Positions 1 to 8,051 of a stretch of DNA of 64,000 nucleotides are shown piece by piece. The notes below the pieces were generated by a model. The model worked only from the letters and a program-made list of their open reading frames with translations. It had not been told where the DNA came from and searched no databases. The translations under genes were made by a program, and so were the position numbers. How positions within the stretch are numbered: the first letter of the stretch is position 1; each line of letters opens with the position of its first letter. This DNA is from Novosphingobium sp. MW5 (lineage in GTDB: Bacteria > Pseudomonadota > Alphaproteobacteria > Sphingomonadales > Sphingomonadaceae). Location of the stretch: contig JAPCWB010000001.1 of assembly GCA_025938935.1 (NCBI GenBank), positions 3,286,001 to 3,350,000 on the forward strand, in the 5' to 3' direction.

Positions 1-206
1 TGCGGGTGCTTGGCAAAGGCATCGGCCGGCAGCGGCGCATGGCCCAGAGTTTCGAGCAGGGTCCACAGGGCGAACTTGCGCCCCGGATCGCGCTCGACCT
101 CGAAACCGACGCGCAGCCGCTCGATGCCCAGCGCGAAGTCCTCCTGCGTCAGGGTGGAAGGATCTTCAGTCTCGAAAAAGTGCAGGAACAGGGCGTCGAG
201 GTCCAT
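1..206 (-). CDS. hypothetical protein, 5' part only (runs off the window)
   Basis: This open frame on the minus strand starts with ATG at 206 and continues past the window edge after 68 codons (begins MDLDALFLHFFETEDPSTL). Its ATG overlaps the ubiB stop by one base (TGATG), which points to translational coupling with ubiB and makes it a real gene. The visible part is acidic, without a signal peptide or membrane segment. I do not recognise a family. Position next to ubiB suggests co-expression but not a function. Confidence 0.6.
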   Translation of the reverse strand, partial: MDLDALFLHFFETEDPSTLTQEDFALGIERLRVGFEVERDPGRKFALWTLLETLGHAPLPADAFAKHP

Positions 207-1768
207 CAGAGCCAGCCCAGCGCCGTCGCCGCCCAAACCGCCGCTCCGCCGATAGCCAGCGCCAACGCGTAACCCGGCCAGCGCCGCTCGGCCTTGCGCT
301 CCCAGATCAGTTGCACTTCGGGCAGCGGCCGCTGTTCGGGCGCGCCGCCCTTGGGCGGGAAACGGTCCTCGATGCGGCGGATTAGTTCGGGCAGGCGCAG
401 CAGCGTCTCTGCATCGGTGCGCAGCCGGTCGGCCAATGCCGCCTCGGGGCCGAGCTCGTCGCGGATCCAGCTCTTCACGAAGGGGCCGGAAACGTCCCAC
501 ATGTTGATTTCGGGATGGAGCGAGGTTGCCAGTCCCTCGACCATGACCATCGTCTTCTGCAGCAGCAGCAGGTGCGGCTGGACCTGCATGTCGAAATCGC
601 GCGTGATGGCGAACAGGCCATCGAGCATCTGGCCAACCGAAAGCTCGCTCACCGGCTTGCCGCGCATCGGCTCGCCCACGGCACGGAGCGCGGTGGCGAA
701 TTCGTCGACCGAATGGTGCGAGGGCACATACTGCGCCTCGAAATGGATCTCTGCCACGCGTCGGTAATTGCCGGTGGTCAGGCCATAGAGGATTTCCGCC
801 AGCCACAGCCGGGCGCGCCGGTCGATCCGCCCCATGATGCCGAAATCGATCGCGGCGATGGTGCCATCGGGCTCCACGAACAGGTTGCCCTGGTGCATGT
901 CCGCATGGAAAAATCCGGCGCTGATCGCCTGGGTCAGGAAGGACAGCACCAGCCGCCTTGCCAGTTCGGGCAAGTCGATCCCGGCGTCGCGCAGAGCGTC
1001 GATGTTGGACAGCTTGGTACCGTCGATCCACTCCACGGTCATTACCGTCCCGCAGGTCCGGTCCCAGTCGATGGCGGGGACGCGGTAGCCGTCATAGCCC
1101 TTCATCGCTTCGGCCAGTTCGGAGGCGGAGGCTGCCTCGCGCCGCAGGTCAAGCTCGCGCGTGGTCCAGCGCTTGAAATTGTCGATCACCGCGCGCGGGC
1201 GCAGGCGCTCCGCCTCGCCGCCCATCGCCTCGAGGTGCGCCGCGGCCCATTCGTAGGTTTCGATGTCGCGGGCGAACTTTTCTCGGATGCCGGGCCGCAG
1301 CACCTTTACCGCGACATGGCGGCCCTCGGTGGTGATCCCGCGGTGCACCTGCGCGACCGAGGCGGAGCCAACCGGATCGGTATCGAGCGAAAGGAACATG
1401 TCCGACACCGGCTTGCCGAAGCCCGCCTCGATCGCCTGCTCGATGGCGGCGAAGGGCAGCGGTGGCAGGCTGTCCTGCAAGGTCAGAAGGTTGCGTGCTG
1501 CCTCTTCGCCAACGAGGTCGGGCCGGGTGGCGAGGCTCTGCCCGAGCTTGATCGCCGCCGGGCCGATGGCCTGAAAGGCGCCAGCATAGTCGGGCACCTT
1601 CGGCTGGAACGTGCCGAGCCGCGCCAGCCGCACCAGCCGCTTCACCTGTGCGGGGGCATTACGGTCCTGCTCGATCCCGCGGAGCGCGCCATGCTTTGCC
1701 AGCACGCGGCCCCAGCGCAGAAGGCGCAGGATGTGAGTGGCGGCTGAAGTCACGCCTAGATCTTCCAC
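206..1768 (-). CDS. ubiB: UbiB, ubiquinone biosynthesis kinase-like protein
   Basis: UbiB belongs to the ABC1/ADCK/COQ8 atypical kinase-like family needed for coenzyme Q synthesis at the inner membrane; it is an ATPase helper rather than the hydroxylase it was once called. Visible marks are the family KxGQ motif (IKLGQSLATRPDL, about residues 73-85), the VAVKVLRP lysine, the catalytic-loop-like HADMHQGNLF, the AIDFG metal-binding motif and a C-terminal hydrophobic helix (YALALAIGGAAVWAATALGWL). Length 520 aa is normal. The start is a GTG at 1768 inside the end of ubiE; a second GTG at 1753 just after the ubiE stop is equally possible. It is transcribed with ubiE. Confidence 0.93.
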   Translation of the reverse strand: MEDLGVTSAATHILRLLRWGRVLAKHGALRGIEQDRNAPAQVKRLVRLARLGTFQPKVPDYAGAFQAIGPAAIKLGQSLATRPDLVGEEAARNLLTLQDSLPPLPFAAIEQAIEAGFGKPVSDMFLSLDTDPVGSASVAQVHRGITTEGRHVAVKVLRPGIREKFARDIETYEWAAAHLEAMGGEAERLRPRAVIDNFKRWTTRELDLRREAASASELAEAMKGYDGYRVPAIDWDRTCGTVMTVEWIDGTKLSNIDALRDAGIDLPELARRLVLSFLTQAISAGFFHADMHQGNLFVEPDGTIAAIDFGIMGRIDRRARLWLAEILYGLTTGNYRRVAEIHFEAQYVPSHHSVDEFATALRAVGEPMRGKPVSELSVGQMLDGLFAITRDFDMQVQPHLLLLQKTMVMVEGLATSLHPEINMWDVSGPFVKSWIRDELGPEAALADRLRTDAETLLRLPELIRRIEDRFPPKGGAPEQRPLPEVQLIWERKAERRWPGYALALAIGGAAVWAATALGWL

Positions 1769-2544
1769 CCCGAATGGATCGCGACCAGCCCGCCGAGAAT
1801 CGGTTCCACCTTGGTCCGCGCGAAACCGGCGTTGCGGATCATGCCTTCGAATTCGCGCATCGGCGGGAAGCGGCGGATCGATTCGATCAGGTAGCGATAG
1901 CTTTCCGCGTCCCCGGCGATCTTCTCGCCAATCCAGGGCACAAGCTTGTGCGAATAGGCGTCATAGACTTCCTTGAAGCCCGGCCATTCCGTGGTCGAGA
2001 ATTCGAGGCAATAGAACCGGCCGCCGTGCTTCAGCACGCGGTGCGCCTCGGCCAGGGCCTTGTCGATCCGCGTCACGTTGCGGATGCCGAAAGCGATGGT
2101 GTAGGCATCGAAGAAGCGGTCCGGAAAGGTCAGTTCCTCGGCGTTCTGGCGCGACCAGACGAGGTCGTCGTAGCCGCGCTCCATCGCGCGTTCGATGCCG
2201 ACGTCGAGCATGTCCTGGTTGATGTCGGAGACGGTGACCGTTGCCCCGCGCTCCGCCATGCGGAAGGCGATGTCGCCGGTGCCGCCGGCCATGTCGAGGA
2301 TCTGCTCGCCTTCGCGCGGCTTCACGCGGCTGACGAACTGGTTCTTCCACAGCCGGTGCATGCCGCCCGACATGGCATCGTTCATCACGTCGTACTTCTT
2401 CGCCACGGACGAGAATACGGCGCCGACCTTGGCGGTCTTTTCCTCGATGGGAACGTCTTCGTAGCCGAAGGAAACCCTGTCGTTGCTGGCATCGCTCATG
2501 GGCCGCGCCATAGGGGAGTTTGTGGCCGAGGCAAAGGTGGTCAT
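1756..2544 (-). CDS. ubiE: UbiE, demethylmenaquinone/ubiquinone C-methyltransferase
   Basis: UbiE is the SAM-dependent class I methyltransferase that C-methylates 2-methoxy-6-polyprenyl-benzoquinol (and demethylmenaquinone). The SAM-binding motif I DMAGGTGDI lies near residues 83-91, followed by the family segments FGIRNV and RFYCLEFS; the C terminus IHSGWKI is close to the classic family ending. It overlaps or abuts ubiB downstream. The first ATG (2544) follows directly on an inverted-repeat element; ATGs at 2511 and 2499 (MSDASNDRVSFGY) are alternatives, and homologues suggest the shortest form. Confidence 0.94.
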   Translation of the reverse strand: MTTFASATNSPMARPMSDASNDRVSFGYEDVPIEEKTAKVGAVFSSVAKKYDVMNDAMSGGMHRLWKNQFVSRVKPREGEQILDMAGGTGDIAFRMAERGATVTVSDINQDMLDVGIERAMERGYDDLVWSRQNAEELTFPDRFFDAYTIAFGIRNVTRIDKALAEAHRVLKHGGRFYCLEFSTTEWPGFKEVYDAYSHKLVPWIGEKIAGDAESYRYLIESIRRFPPMREFEGMIRNAGFARTKVEPILGGLVAIHSGWKI

Positions 2545-2546
2545 TA

Positions 2547-2631
2547 CGTCGTCCCGGGCTTGACCCCGGATCGCTGGCCGTTAGGTCGGAGTGCCCGCCA
2601 GCGATCCCGGCGCGAAGGCCGGGATGACGAG
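2547..2631. repeat. intergenic inverted repeat, copy 1 of 3
   Basis: The left arm (CGTCGTCCCGGGCTTGACC..., 2547-2578) and right arm (2597-2629) are imperfect reverse complements that can form a long hairpin. The same arm sequence recurs at 16175-16265 and 54000-54079. This copy fills the gap between the divergent ubiE and mutM genes and differs most from the others (right arm GGCGCGAAGGCCGGGATGACG). Confidence 0.8.
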
Positions 2632-2638
2632 ACAATAA

Positions 2639-3454
2639 ATGCCCGAGTTACCCGAAGTCGAAACAACCGTGCGCGGCCTTGCCCGCTATCTGGAGGGCGA
2701 GCGCATTGCCCGTGTCACGCTCAATCGTGCCGACCTGCGCCGTCCCTTTCCCGAAGAGCTGGTGCAAAGCCTGACCGGCGCAAGGGTGACCTCGTTGGGC
2801 CGCCGCGCAAAATACGGCCTCATCAATACGGACCGGGACCAGACGATGGTCTTCCATCTCGGCATGAGCGGGCGCTGGCGGATCGAACCGGAAGCGGCCG
2901 ACAAGCACGACCATCTGGTGCTCGAAACCGGCAGTGGCCACGTGCTGGCGCTTAATGACGCGCGGCGGTTCGGCTCCGTGGACCTGGTCGATACGGACAG
3001 GCTGGAAGAATGGCCCGCCTTTGCTGCGCTCGGGCCAGAGCCGCTGGGCGATGACCTCAATGCCGGATACCTCGCCGCCGCGCTGAAGGGCCGCGCCGCG
3101 CCGATCAAGCCGCTGCTGCTCGACCAGCGAATCATAGCGGGGCTCGGCAACATCTACGTCTGCGAGGCGCTGTTCCGCGCCGCCATTCGCCCCGACAAGG
3201 CGGCCGGCGCGATCAGTCGCAAGGGTGTCGAGCGGCTGGTGCCCGAGATCAAGGCCGTGCTCACCGAATCGATCGATGCCGGCGGCTCCACGATCCGCGA
3301 CTATGCCCAGCCGAATGGCGAGCTTGGCTATTTCGCCGCGAACTGGCGCGTCTATGGCCGCGAGGGCGAGCCTTGCCTGACCTGCGACAGCACCATAAGG
3401 CGCATCGTCCAGGGCGGGCGCAGCACCTTCTGGTGCGCGAAGTGCCAGAAATAG
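2639..3454 (+). CDS. mutM: MutM, formamidopyrimidine-DNA glycosylase
   Basis: This bifunctional base-excision repair glycosylase/AP lyase removes 8-oxoguanine and other oxidised purines. The protein begins MPELPEVETTVRGL, so Pro2 (the Schiff-base nucleophile) and Glu3 are present, which also fixes the ATG at 2639. The C terminus holds the zinc finger with CLTC and CAKC pairs (about residues 247-270) and the H2TH region precedes it. Length 271 aa is typical. It is divergent from ubiE and 138 bp upstream of rpsT. Confidence 0.97.
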   Translation: MPELPEVETTVRGLARYLEGERIARVTLNRADLRRPFPEELVQSLTGARVTSLGRRAKYGLINTDRDQTMVFHLGMSGRWRIEPEAADKHDHLVLETGSGHVLALNDARRFGSVDLVDTDRLEEWPAFAALGPEPLGDDLNAGYLAAALKGRAAPIKPLLLDQRIIAGLGNIYVCEALFRAAIRPDKAAGAISRKGVERLVPEIKAVLTESIDAGGSTIRDYAQPNGELGYFAANWRVYGREGEPCLTCDSTIRRIVQGGRSTFWCAKCQK

Positions 3455-3467
3455 GCGAGACTCTTGC

Positions 3468-3496
3468 TTGACGATTCGGGGTGCGCTCGCTAAGGG
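3468..3496 (+). promoter_or_regulatory. candidate rpsT promoter
   Basis: TTGACG at 3468-3473 is followed after exactly 17 bases by TAAGGG (3491-3496), about 96 bp upstream of the rpsT ATG. The -35 is close to consensus; the -10 is weak. A similar TTG-N17-TA layout lies upstream of rpsU (38704-38732). Confidence 0.45.
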
Positions 3497-3592
3497 CCGC
3501 GCTTTCCCGGCGGGCTTCGGTTCGCTTTTCTATCAGTTTTCCAGCATTTCCGGCTGCTCCGGCGGCCCTCAGAGGACGAGAGTCAGACACAC

Positions 3593-3853
3593 ATGGCCAA
3601 TACGCCGCAAGCCAAGAAGCGCATCCGCCGCAACGAGAAGCGCGCCGAAATCAACGGCAACCGCATCGGTCGCATCCGTACCTTCGTCAAGAAGGTCGAA
3701 GCCGCGATCGCCGGTGGTGACAAGGCTGCGGCTGCAGACGCCCTCAAGGCTGCACAGCCCGAACTGGCCCGCGGCGTTGCCCGCGGTGTGCTTCACAAGA
3801 ACACCGCCAGCCGCAAGCTGTCGCGTCTGTCCAAGGCCGTTTCGGGCCTCTGA
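3593..3853 (+). CDS. rpsT: 30S ribosomal protein S20
   Basis: Small, very basic 86-aa protein starting [17 protein letters not shown] and ending in the S20 pattern [17 protein letters not shown]20 binds 16S rRNA early in 30S assembly. It is a single-gene unit with its own candidate promoter and a strong terminator just downstream. The rpsT-dnaA neighbourhood is conserved in many alphaproteobacteria. Confidence 0.98.
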   Translation: MANTPQAKKRIRRNEKRAEINGNRIGRIRTFVKKVEAAIAGGDKAAAADALKAAQPELARGVARGVLHKNTASRKLSRLSKAVSGL

Positions 3854-3911
3854 TCGGCGGTCCGCTGAAGGGCATCGCCCGGGCGGTACGAACAGCACAA
3901 AAATCGAACAG

Positions 3912-3938
3912 GGTCGGGGCCAAAACCCCGGCCTTTTT
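3912..3938 (+). terminator. Rho-independent terminator of rpsT
   Basis: GGTCGGGG, a short CCAAAA loop and CCCCGGCC form a GC-rich hairpin followed by TTTTT, starting about 58 bp after the rpsT stop. Confidence 0.85.
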
Positions 3939-4377
3939 CTATGTCCGAAAGCGGTGTCACAAATCCGGCATGAAAGTGTTTGAATTTTCGTGATTCGGGC
4001 AATCCCTTAGGGCAAAACCTAAGGTTTTCTGCGGTTTGCAATTGTTACAGTTGCATTTCCGAGGCTCTTGGAGAGTCAAGCCGATTATTATTTTTTTTTG
4101 GCTTTATCCCCCCTTGCTCTCGCGCCCAACTCCGACTTTAATCCTGCTTGTCCGACGGGGAGATTCTCTCTCTCCGAAGGGATCACAGGTTCGGAATGTC
4201 ACAGCATGAACGCATGAGGCTCGCGCTTCTGCGGTTGGTGCCTTGCGTCCGGATGCCCGCCGCTGGGGAGCCGGGCATCATGCCTTCGGGGGAGGGTCAG
4301 GACTCTGTGCAGCGTTGAAGTGGGGGCAGCGCGCTTTTGCGCCGGTCCGGTATTGTTTATTGAATGGAGACCAGGCG
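3939..4377 (+). promoter_or_regulatory. dnaA upstream region with GANTC sites and AT-rich tract
   Basis: This 439-bp non-coding stretch precedes dnaA. It contains a perfect 7-bp inverted repeat CCTTAGG/CCTAAGG (4005-4011 and 4018-4024) followed by TTTT, a T-rich tract around 4085-4100, one 7-of-9 match to the DnaA box (TTATCCCCC, 4104-4112) and three GANTC sites (3992, 4073, 4162), the CcrM methylation target of alphaproteobacteria. That fits a cell-cycle-regulated dnaA promoter. DnaA boxes are too few for me to call it oriC. Confidence 0.45.
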
Positions 4378-5847
4378 GTGAAAAGCAAGGCAAACGGATC
4401 GCGCATCGAAGATCAGGACGCGCTCGATCTGGCCGCTGACTGGGCGGATATTAGCCAAGGCCTGCGCAAGGACTTGGGTCACCAGCTTCACAGCCAGTGG
4501 ATCAAGCCGATCCAGGTTGGCACCTTCTGCAAGGAAACCGGCACGCTGGACCTGTTCCTGCCGACCGAATTTTCCGCCAACTGGGTTTCGGACCGGTTCG
4601 CTGACCGCCTGAGCCTCGCCTGGAAGATCGCCCGTCCCGACGTGCGCCACGTGCGCGTTGCCGTTCATCCCGGCCGCCGCGGCATGCCCGACCTGCGGCT
4701 CGGCGATTCGCGCCGCCCCGCCAATGACGGCGCGCCTGCCGGGTCGATCCCGCAGGCTGGCCAGCTTGCGATGGCAAGCGGTGACTTTGGCGGCATTGCC
4801 GGCGATGCGCTCGGCCTCGGCACCATGGGGCTCGACCCCTCTTTGACCTTCACCAGCTTCGTCACCGGCGGCTCGAACGTGCTCGCCTGCAATGCCGCGC
4901 AGCGCATGGCGGCAACGGAAACGCCCCAGTTCGCCCCGCTCTACCTCAAGGCCGCGACCGGCCAGGGCAAGACCCACCTGCTTCACGCGATCGGCCACGC
5001 ATTCCTTGCCAATCATCCGCGCGCCCGCATCTTCTACTGCTCGGCAGAGCGCTTCATGGTCGAATTCGTCCAGGCGCTGCGCCAGGGCCAGATGATCGAG
5101 TTCAAGGCGCGTCTGCGCGGCTTCGACCTGCTGATGGTCGATGACATCCAGTTCATCATCGGCAAGGCATCGGCGCAGGAAGAGCTGCTTTACACGATCG
5201 ATGCCCTGCTGGCCGAAGGCAAGCGGCTGGTCTTCGCCGCTGACCGCGCGCCGCAAGCGCTCGACGGGGTGGAGCAGCGCCTGCTCAGCCGCCTGTCGAT
5301 GGGCCTTGTCGCCGATATCCAGCCGGCCGACATCGAACTGCGCCGTTCGATTCTCGAGCACCGCCTCGCCCGCTTCTCCTCGCCGACCGAGGTTCCGGGT
5401 GACGTGATCGAATTCCTTGCCCGCACGATCAACCGCAACGTGCGCGAGCTGGTGGGCGGCCTCAACAAGCTGATCGCTTATGCCCAGCTGACCGGGCAGG
5501 CCGTCTCGCTGCAACTGGCAGAGGAACAGCTTACCGACATCCTCTCGGCCAACCGCCGCCGCATCACGATCGACGAGATCCAGCGCACGGTCTGCCAGTT
5601 CTACCGCGTCGACCGCACCGAAATGGCCAGCAAGCGCCGCGCCCGCGCGGTTGTCCGCCCGCGCCAGGTGGCGATGTACCTCGCCAAGGTGCTGACGCCG
5701 CGTTCGTACCCCGAAATCGGCCGCAAGTTCGGCGGGCGTGACCATTCGACCGTGATCCACGCCGTGCGCCTGATCGAAGACCTGCGCACCCGCGACGCCG
5801 ACATGGACGGTGACGTGCGCAGCCTGCTGCGCCAGCTGGAAAGCTGA
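4378..5847 (+). CDS. dnaA: chromosomal replication initiator protein DnaA
   Basis: DnaA is the AAA+ initiator that opens oriC. Order: N-terminal DnaB-contact domain I, a variable linker with a Gly/Ala-rich stretch (about residues 115-150), the AAA+ core with P-loop ATGQGKTHLL (about 193-203) and Walker B LLMVDDIQF (about 252-260), and the C-terminal DNA-binding domain with RDHSTVIHAV (about 454-463). I chose the GTG at 4378 because GGAGA lies seven bases upstream and the protein then begins MKSKANGSRIEDQD; the open frame extends in-frame to 4243. The usual first P-loop Gly is Ala here (KAATGQGKT). It is 489 aa, slightly longer than E. coli DnaA. Confidence 0.95.
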   Translation: MKSKANGSRIEDQDALDLAADWADISQGLRKDLGHQLHSQWIKPIQVGTFCKETGTLDLFLPTEFSANWVSDRFADRLSLAWKIARPDVRHVRVAVHPGRRGMPDLRLGDSRRPANDGAPAGSIPQAGQLAMASGDFGGIAGDALGLGTMGLDPSLTFTSFVTGGSNVLACNAAQRMAATETPQFAPLYLKAATGQGKTHLLHAIGHAFLANHPRARIFYCSAERFMVEFVQALRQGQMIEFKARLRGFDLLMVDDIQFIIGKASAQEELLYTIDALLAEGKRLVFAADRAPQALDGVEQRLLSRLSMGLVADIQPADIELRRSILEHRLARFSSPTEVPGDVIEFLARTINRNVRELVGGLNKLIAYAQLTGQAVSLQLAEEQLTDILSANRRRITIDEIQRTVCQFYRVDRTEMASKRRARAVVRPRQVAMYLAKVLTPRSYPEIGRKFGGRDHSTVIHAVRLIEDLRTRDADMDGDVRSLLRQLES

Positions 5848-5909
5848 TCGACGTCCTCCCGCCACTTTCCCGGCCTGACAAGCGCGGCGCGCCGCGCTAG
5901 TCTCTGGCC

Positions 5910-6912
5910 ATGCCGTTCACCGACTCCCCCATGCTCGAGCATATCAACCAGCCGGTGATGCTGCTGGAGGATGACGTCGTTCGTTTTGCCAATGCGGCGG
6001 CGCGGTCGATCCTTGGCAGCCATGTCGTCGGCCAGGATGTGCGAATCGCCATCCGCATACCGCAGGCGCTGGCCGTGATCGCCGCGCCGCAAGGCGGAAC
6101 CGCGCGGATCGAGGGGCTTTCGGGCCGTGGCAGCCAGTGGGACCTTGCCTGCCATCCGCTGGACCAGGGGCGCAAGCTGGTGGTGCTGGAAGACCTGTCC
6201 ATCCGGGTCAGCGTCGCCCGCGCCCATGCCGATTTCGTCGCCAATGCCAGCCACGAACTGCGCACACCGCTCGCCGCAATCATCGGCTATGTCGAGACGC
6301 TGGAGGATGACAAGGCCGGGGGCGATCCCGAGACTCGCAAACGCTTCCTCGGCATCATCCGGCACGAGGCGCAGCGCATGCGCGCGCTGGTCGAAGACCT
6401 TATGTCGCTATCCCGCATTGAGGCGGTCAAGCATGATGCGCCGACCGAACCGGTCGATGTCGTCGCGCTGGTGCGCGAAGCGGCTGGCGAAGTGCAGAAC
6501 CGCGCGCAGGTGGAGATCACCGCCAATTGCGACTCGGCGATCGTTGCCGGTGACCGCGGCCAGCTCGCCCAGGTGCTGCGCAACCTCGTCGATAATGCGA
6601 TCAAGTACGGCAAGCCCGATGGGACGGTGCGAGATCGAGATCGAAACCAGCGGATCGGGCCGCGTCGCCGTTTCGATCGCCGATGAAGGCGAAGGCATCT
6701 CTCCCGAACATCTGCCCCGCCTGACCGAACGCTTTTACCGCGTCGATGCCGGGCGCAGCCGGGCGGCGGGTGGCACCGGCCTCGGCCTCGCCATCGTAAA
6801 GCACATTGCCGAGCGCCACCGCGGCTGGTTCGACATTGCCAGCCGGCCCGGCAAGGGCACCACGGCGACGGTCATATTGCCGCTAAAGAGAGAGGAAGCC
6901 CTCTCCTCATGA
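5910..6912 (+). pseudogene. phoR: PhoR, phosphate-responsive sensor histidine kinase (frame broken near 6621-6642)
   Basis: Orthologue of PhoR, which phosphorylates PhoB under phosphate starvation. The first frame has a short PAS-like N terminus and the HisKA H box FVANASHELRTPLAAIIGY, then the N box LRNLVDNAIKYGKPDG. The reading frame then shifts by one base, and the G boxes (DEGEGI, GTGLGLAIVKHIAERH) continue in another frame to the stop at 6912. Removing one base near 6621-6642, for example A from CGAGATC, restores one protein of about 333 aa. No N-terminal membrane helices are visible, unlike E. coli PhoR. The gene leads the pst-phoU-phoB locus, so a working kinase and a sequence error are more likely than true loss. 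Confidence 0.85.
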
Positions 6913-6917
6913 AGCAG

Positions 6918-6943
6918 AACCCGCCGGTTTCTGCGGGTTTTAT
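6918..6943 (+). terminator. hairpin after phoR, possible terminator
   Basis: AACCCGC (6918-6924) and GCGGGTT (6933-6939) flank a short loop and are followed by TTAT, six bases after the phoR stop and just before the Pho box. It would separate phoR transcription from the pst operon. Confidence 0.6.
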
Positions 6944-6945
6944 CA

Positions 6946-6963
6946 CTGTCACAGGACTGTCAC
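6946..6963 (+). promoter_or_regulatory. Pho box (PhoB binding site)
   Basis: CTGTCACAGGACTGTCAC contains two 7-bp direct repeats CTGTCAC separated by four bases, 11 bp start to start, which is the classic PhoB-binding architecture (CTGTCAT-N4-CTGTCAT). It sits 46 bp upstream of the pstS ATG and implies PhoB-dependent induction of pstSCAB-phoU-phoB. Confidence 0.92.
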
Positions 6964-7008
6964 GGAAGCGCAATATCTCAGTCCCCGACTCGCATTAGGG
7001 AGGCTCCT

Positions 7009-8046
7009 ATGAACCGCTTCAAGTCACTCGCATTCGCCGCCATTTCCTCTGCCGCCCTTGCTGCCTGTGGCGGCGGTGGCTCCACTGCCAGCCGTGATGC
7101 CGCCTGGGCCGTCGGTTCCTCGACGATCTACCCCTTCGCCGCCGCCGTTGCGGAAGAAACCGCCAAGTCGGGCGTCAAGGCTCCGAAGGTCGAACAGAAC
7201 GGTTCGGGCGCGGGCATCAAGCTGTTCTGCGCCGGCGTCGGCGCCAGCCACCCCGACATCGCCAATGCCTCGCGCCGCATCAAGAAGTCCGAATATGAGG
7301 ACTGCGTGAAGAACGGCGTCAAGGACATCGCCGAAATCCAGGTCGGCCTTGACGGCATCGCATTTGCCGAAGCCAAGGAAGGCCCGGGCTTCAAGCTGAC
7401 CGTCGAAGACGTGTACAAGGCGCTCGCCGCCAATCCCTATGGCAAGCCGAACACCGCCAAGAACTGGAGCGACGTGAACCCCTCGCTCCCCGCCGAGCCG
7501 ATCCTCGTTTACGGCCCGCCGTCCACCTCGGGCACGCGCGATGCTCTGGCCGAACTGATCCTGACCAAGGGCTGCGACGCCGATCCGGCAATGAAGGCGC
7601 TGAAGGAAAAGGACAAGGACGCCCACAAGAAGACCTGCACCGAAGTGCGTGAAGACGGCGCCTATGTCGATTCGGGTGAGGCCGACAACCTGATCGTCCA
7701 GAAGATTGCCGCCAATCCCAAGGCGATCGGCATTTTCGGCTTCTCCTTCCTTGAAGAGAACATGGACAAGCTGAAGGGCATCACCATGGGCGGCGTCGAG
7801 CCGACCTATGCCTCGATCTCCGACTTCTCCTACCCCGGCGCACGCCCGCTCTACATCTACGTCAAGCTGGCGCACCTGAATGCCGTCCCCGGCCTCAAGG
7901 AATTCGTCGCCGCCTGGGCGAAGTCGTGGGGTCCTGACGGCCTGCTGAAGAGCAAGGGCATGGTCATTTCGACCGAGGAAGTCCGCAACAAGAACGCCGA
8001 GATCGCGGCGAAGCTGTCTCCCATGGACGCATCGGGCCTCAAGTAA
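7009..8046 (+). CDS. pstS: PstS, phosphate-binding lipoprotein
   Basis: Periplasmic phosphate-binding component of the high-affinity Pst ABC transporter. The N terminus is a lipoprotein signal (MNRFKSLAFAAISSAALAAC, lipobox LAAC with Cys20) followed by a Gly/Ser spacer. Family signatures are VGSSTIYPF near the mature N terminus, NGSGAGIKLFC and GPPSTSGTRDAL. Length 345 aa is normal for the SphX/PstS type. A GGGAGG Shine-Dalgarno precedes the ATG. First gene of the operon behind the Pho box. Confidence 0.95.
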   Translation: MNRFKSLAFAAISSAALAACGGGGSTASRDAAWAVGSSTIYPFAAAVAEETAKSGVKAPKVEQNGSGAGIKLFCAGVGASHPDIANASRRIKKSEYEDCVKNGVKDIAEIQVGLDGIAFAEAKEGPGFKLTVEDVYKALAANPYGKPNTAKNWSDVNPSLPAEPILVYGPPSTSGTRDALAELILTKGCDADPAMKALKEKDKDAHKKTCTEVREDGAYVDSGEADNLIVQKIAANPKAIGIFGFSFLEENMDKLKGITMGGVEPTYASISDFSYPGARPLYIYVKLAHLNAVPGLKEFVAAWAKSWGPDGLLKSKGMVISTEEVRNKNAEIAAKLSPMDASGLK

Positions 8047-8051
8047 GACCA

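Noticed and set aside
3939..4377. Replication origin oriC between rpsT and dnaA
   Set aside because: Only one weak DnaA-box match was found; several clustered boxes would be expected. Kept only as a regulatory region.
4357..5865. 502-codon open frame antisense to dnaA
   Set aside because: A shadow of the dnaA codons; no family pattern and no ribosome site.
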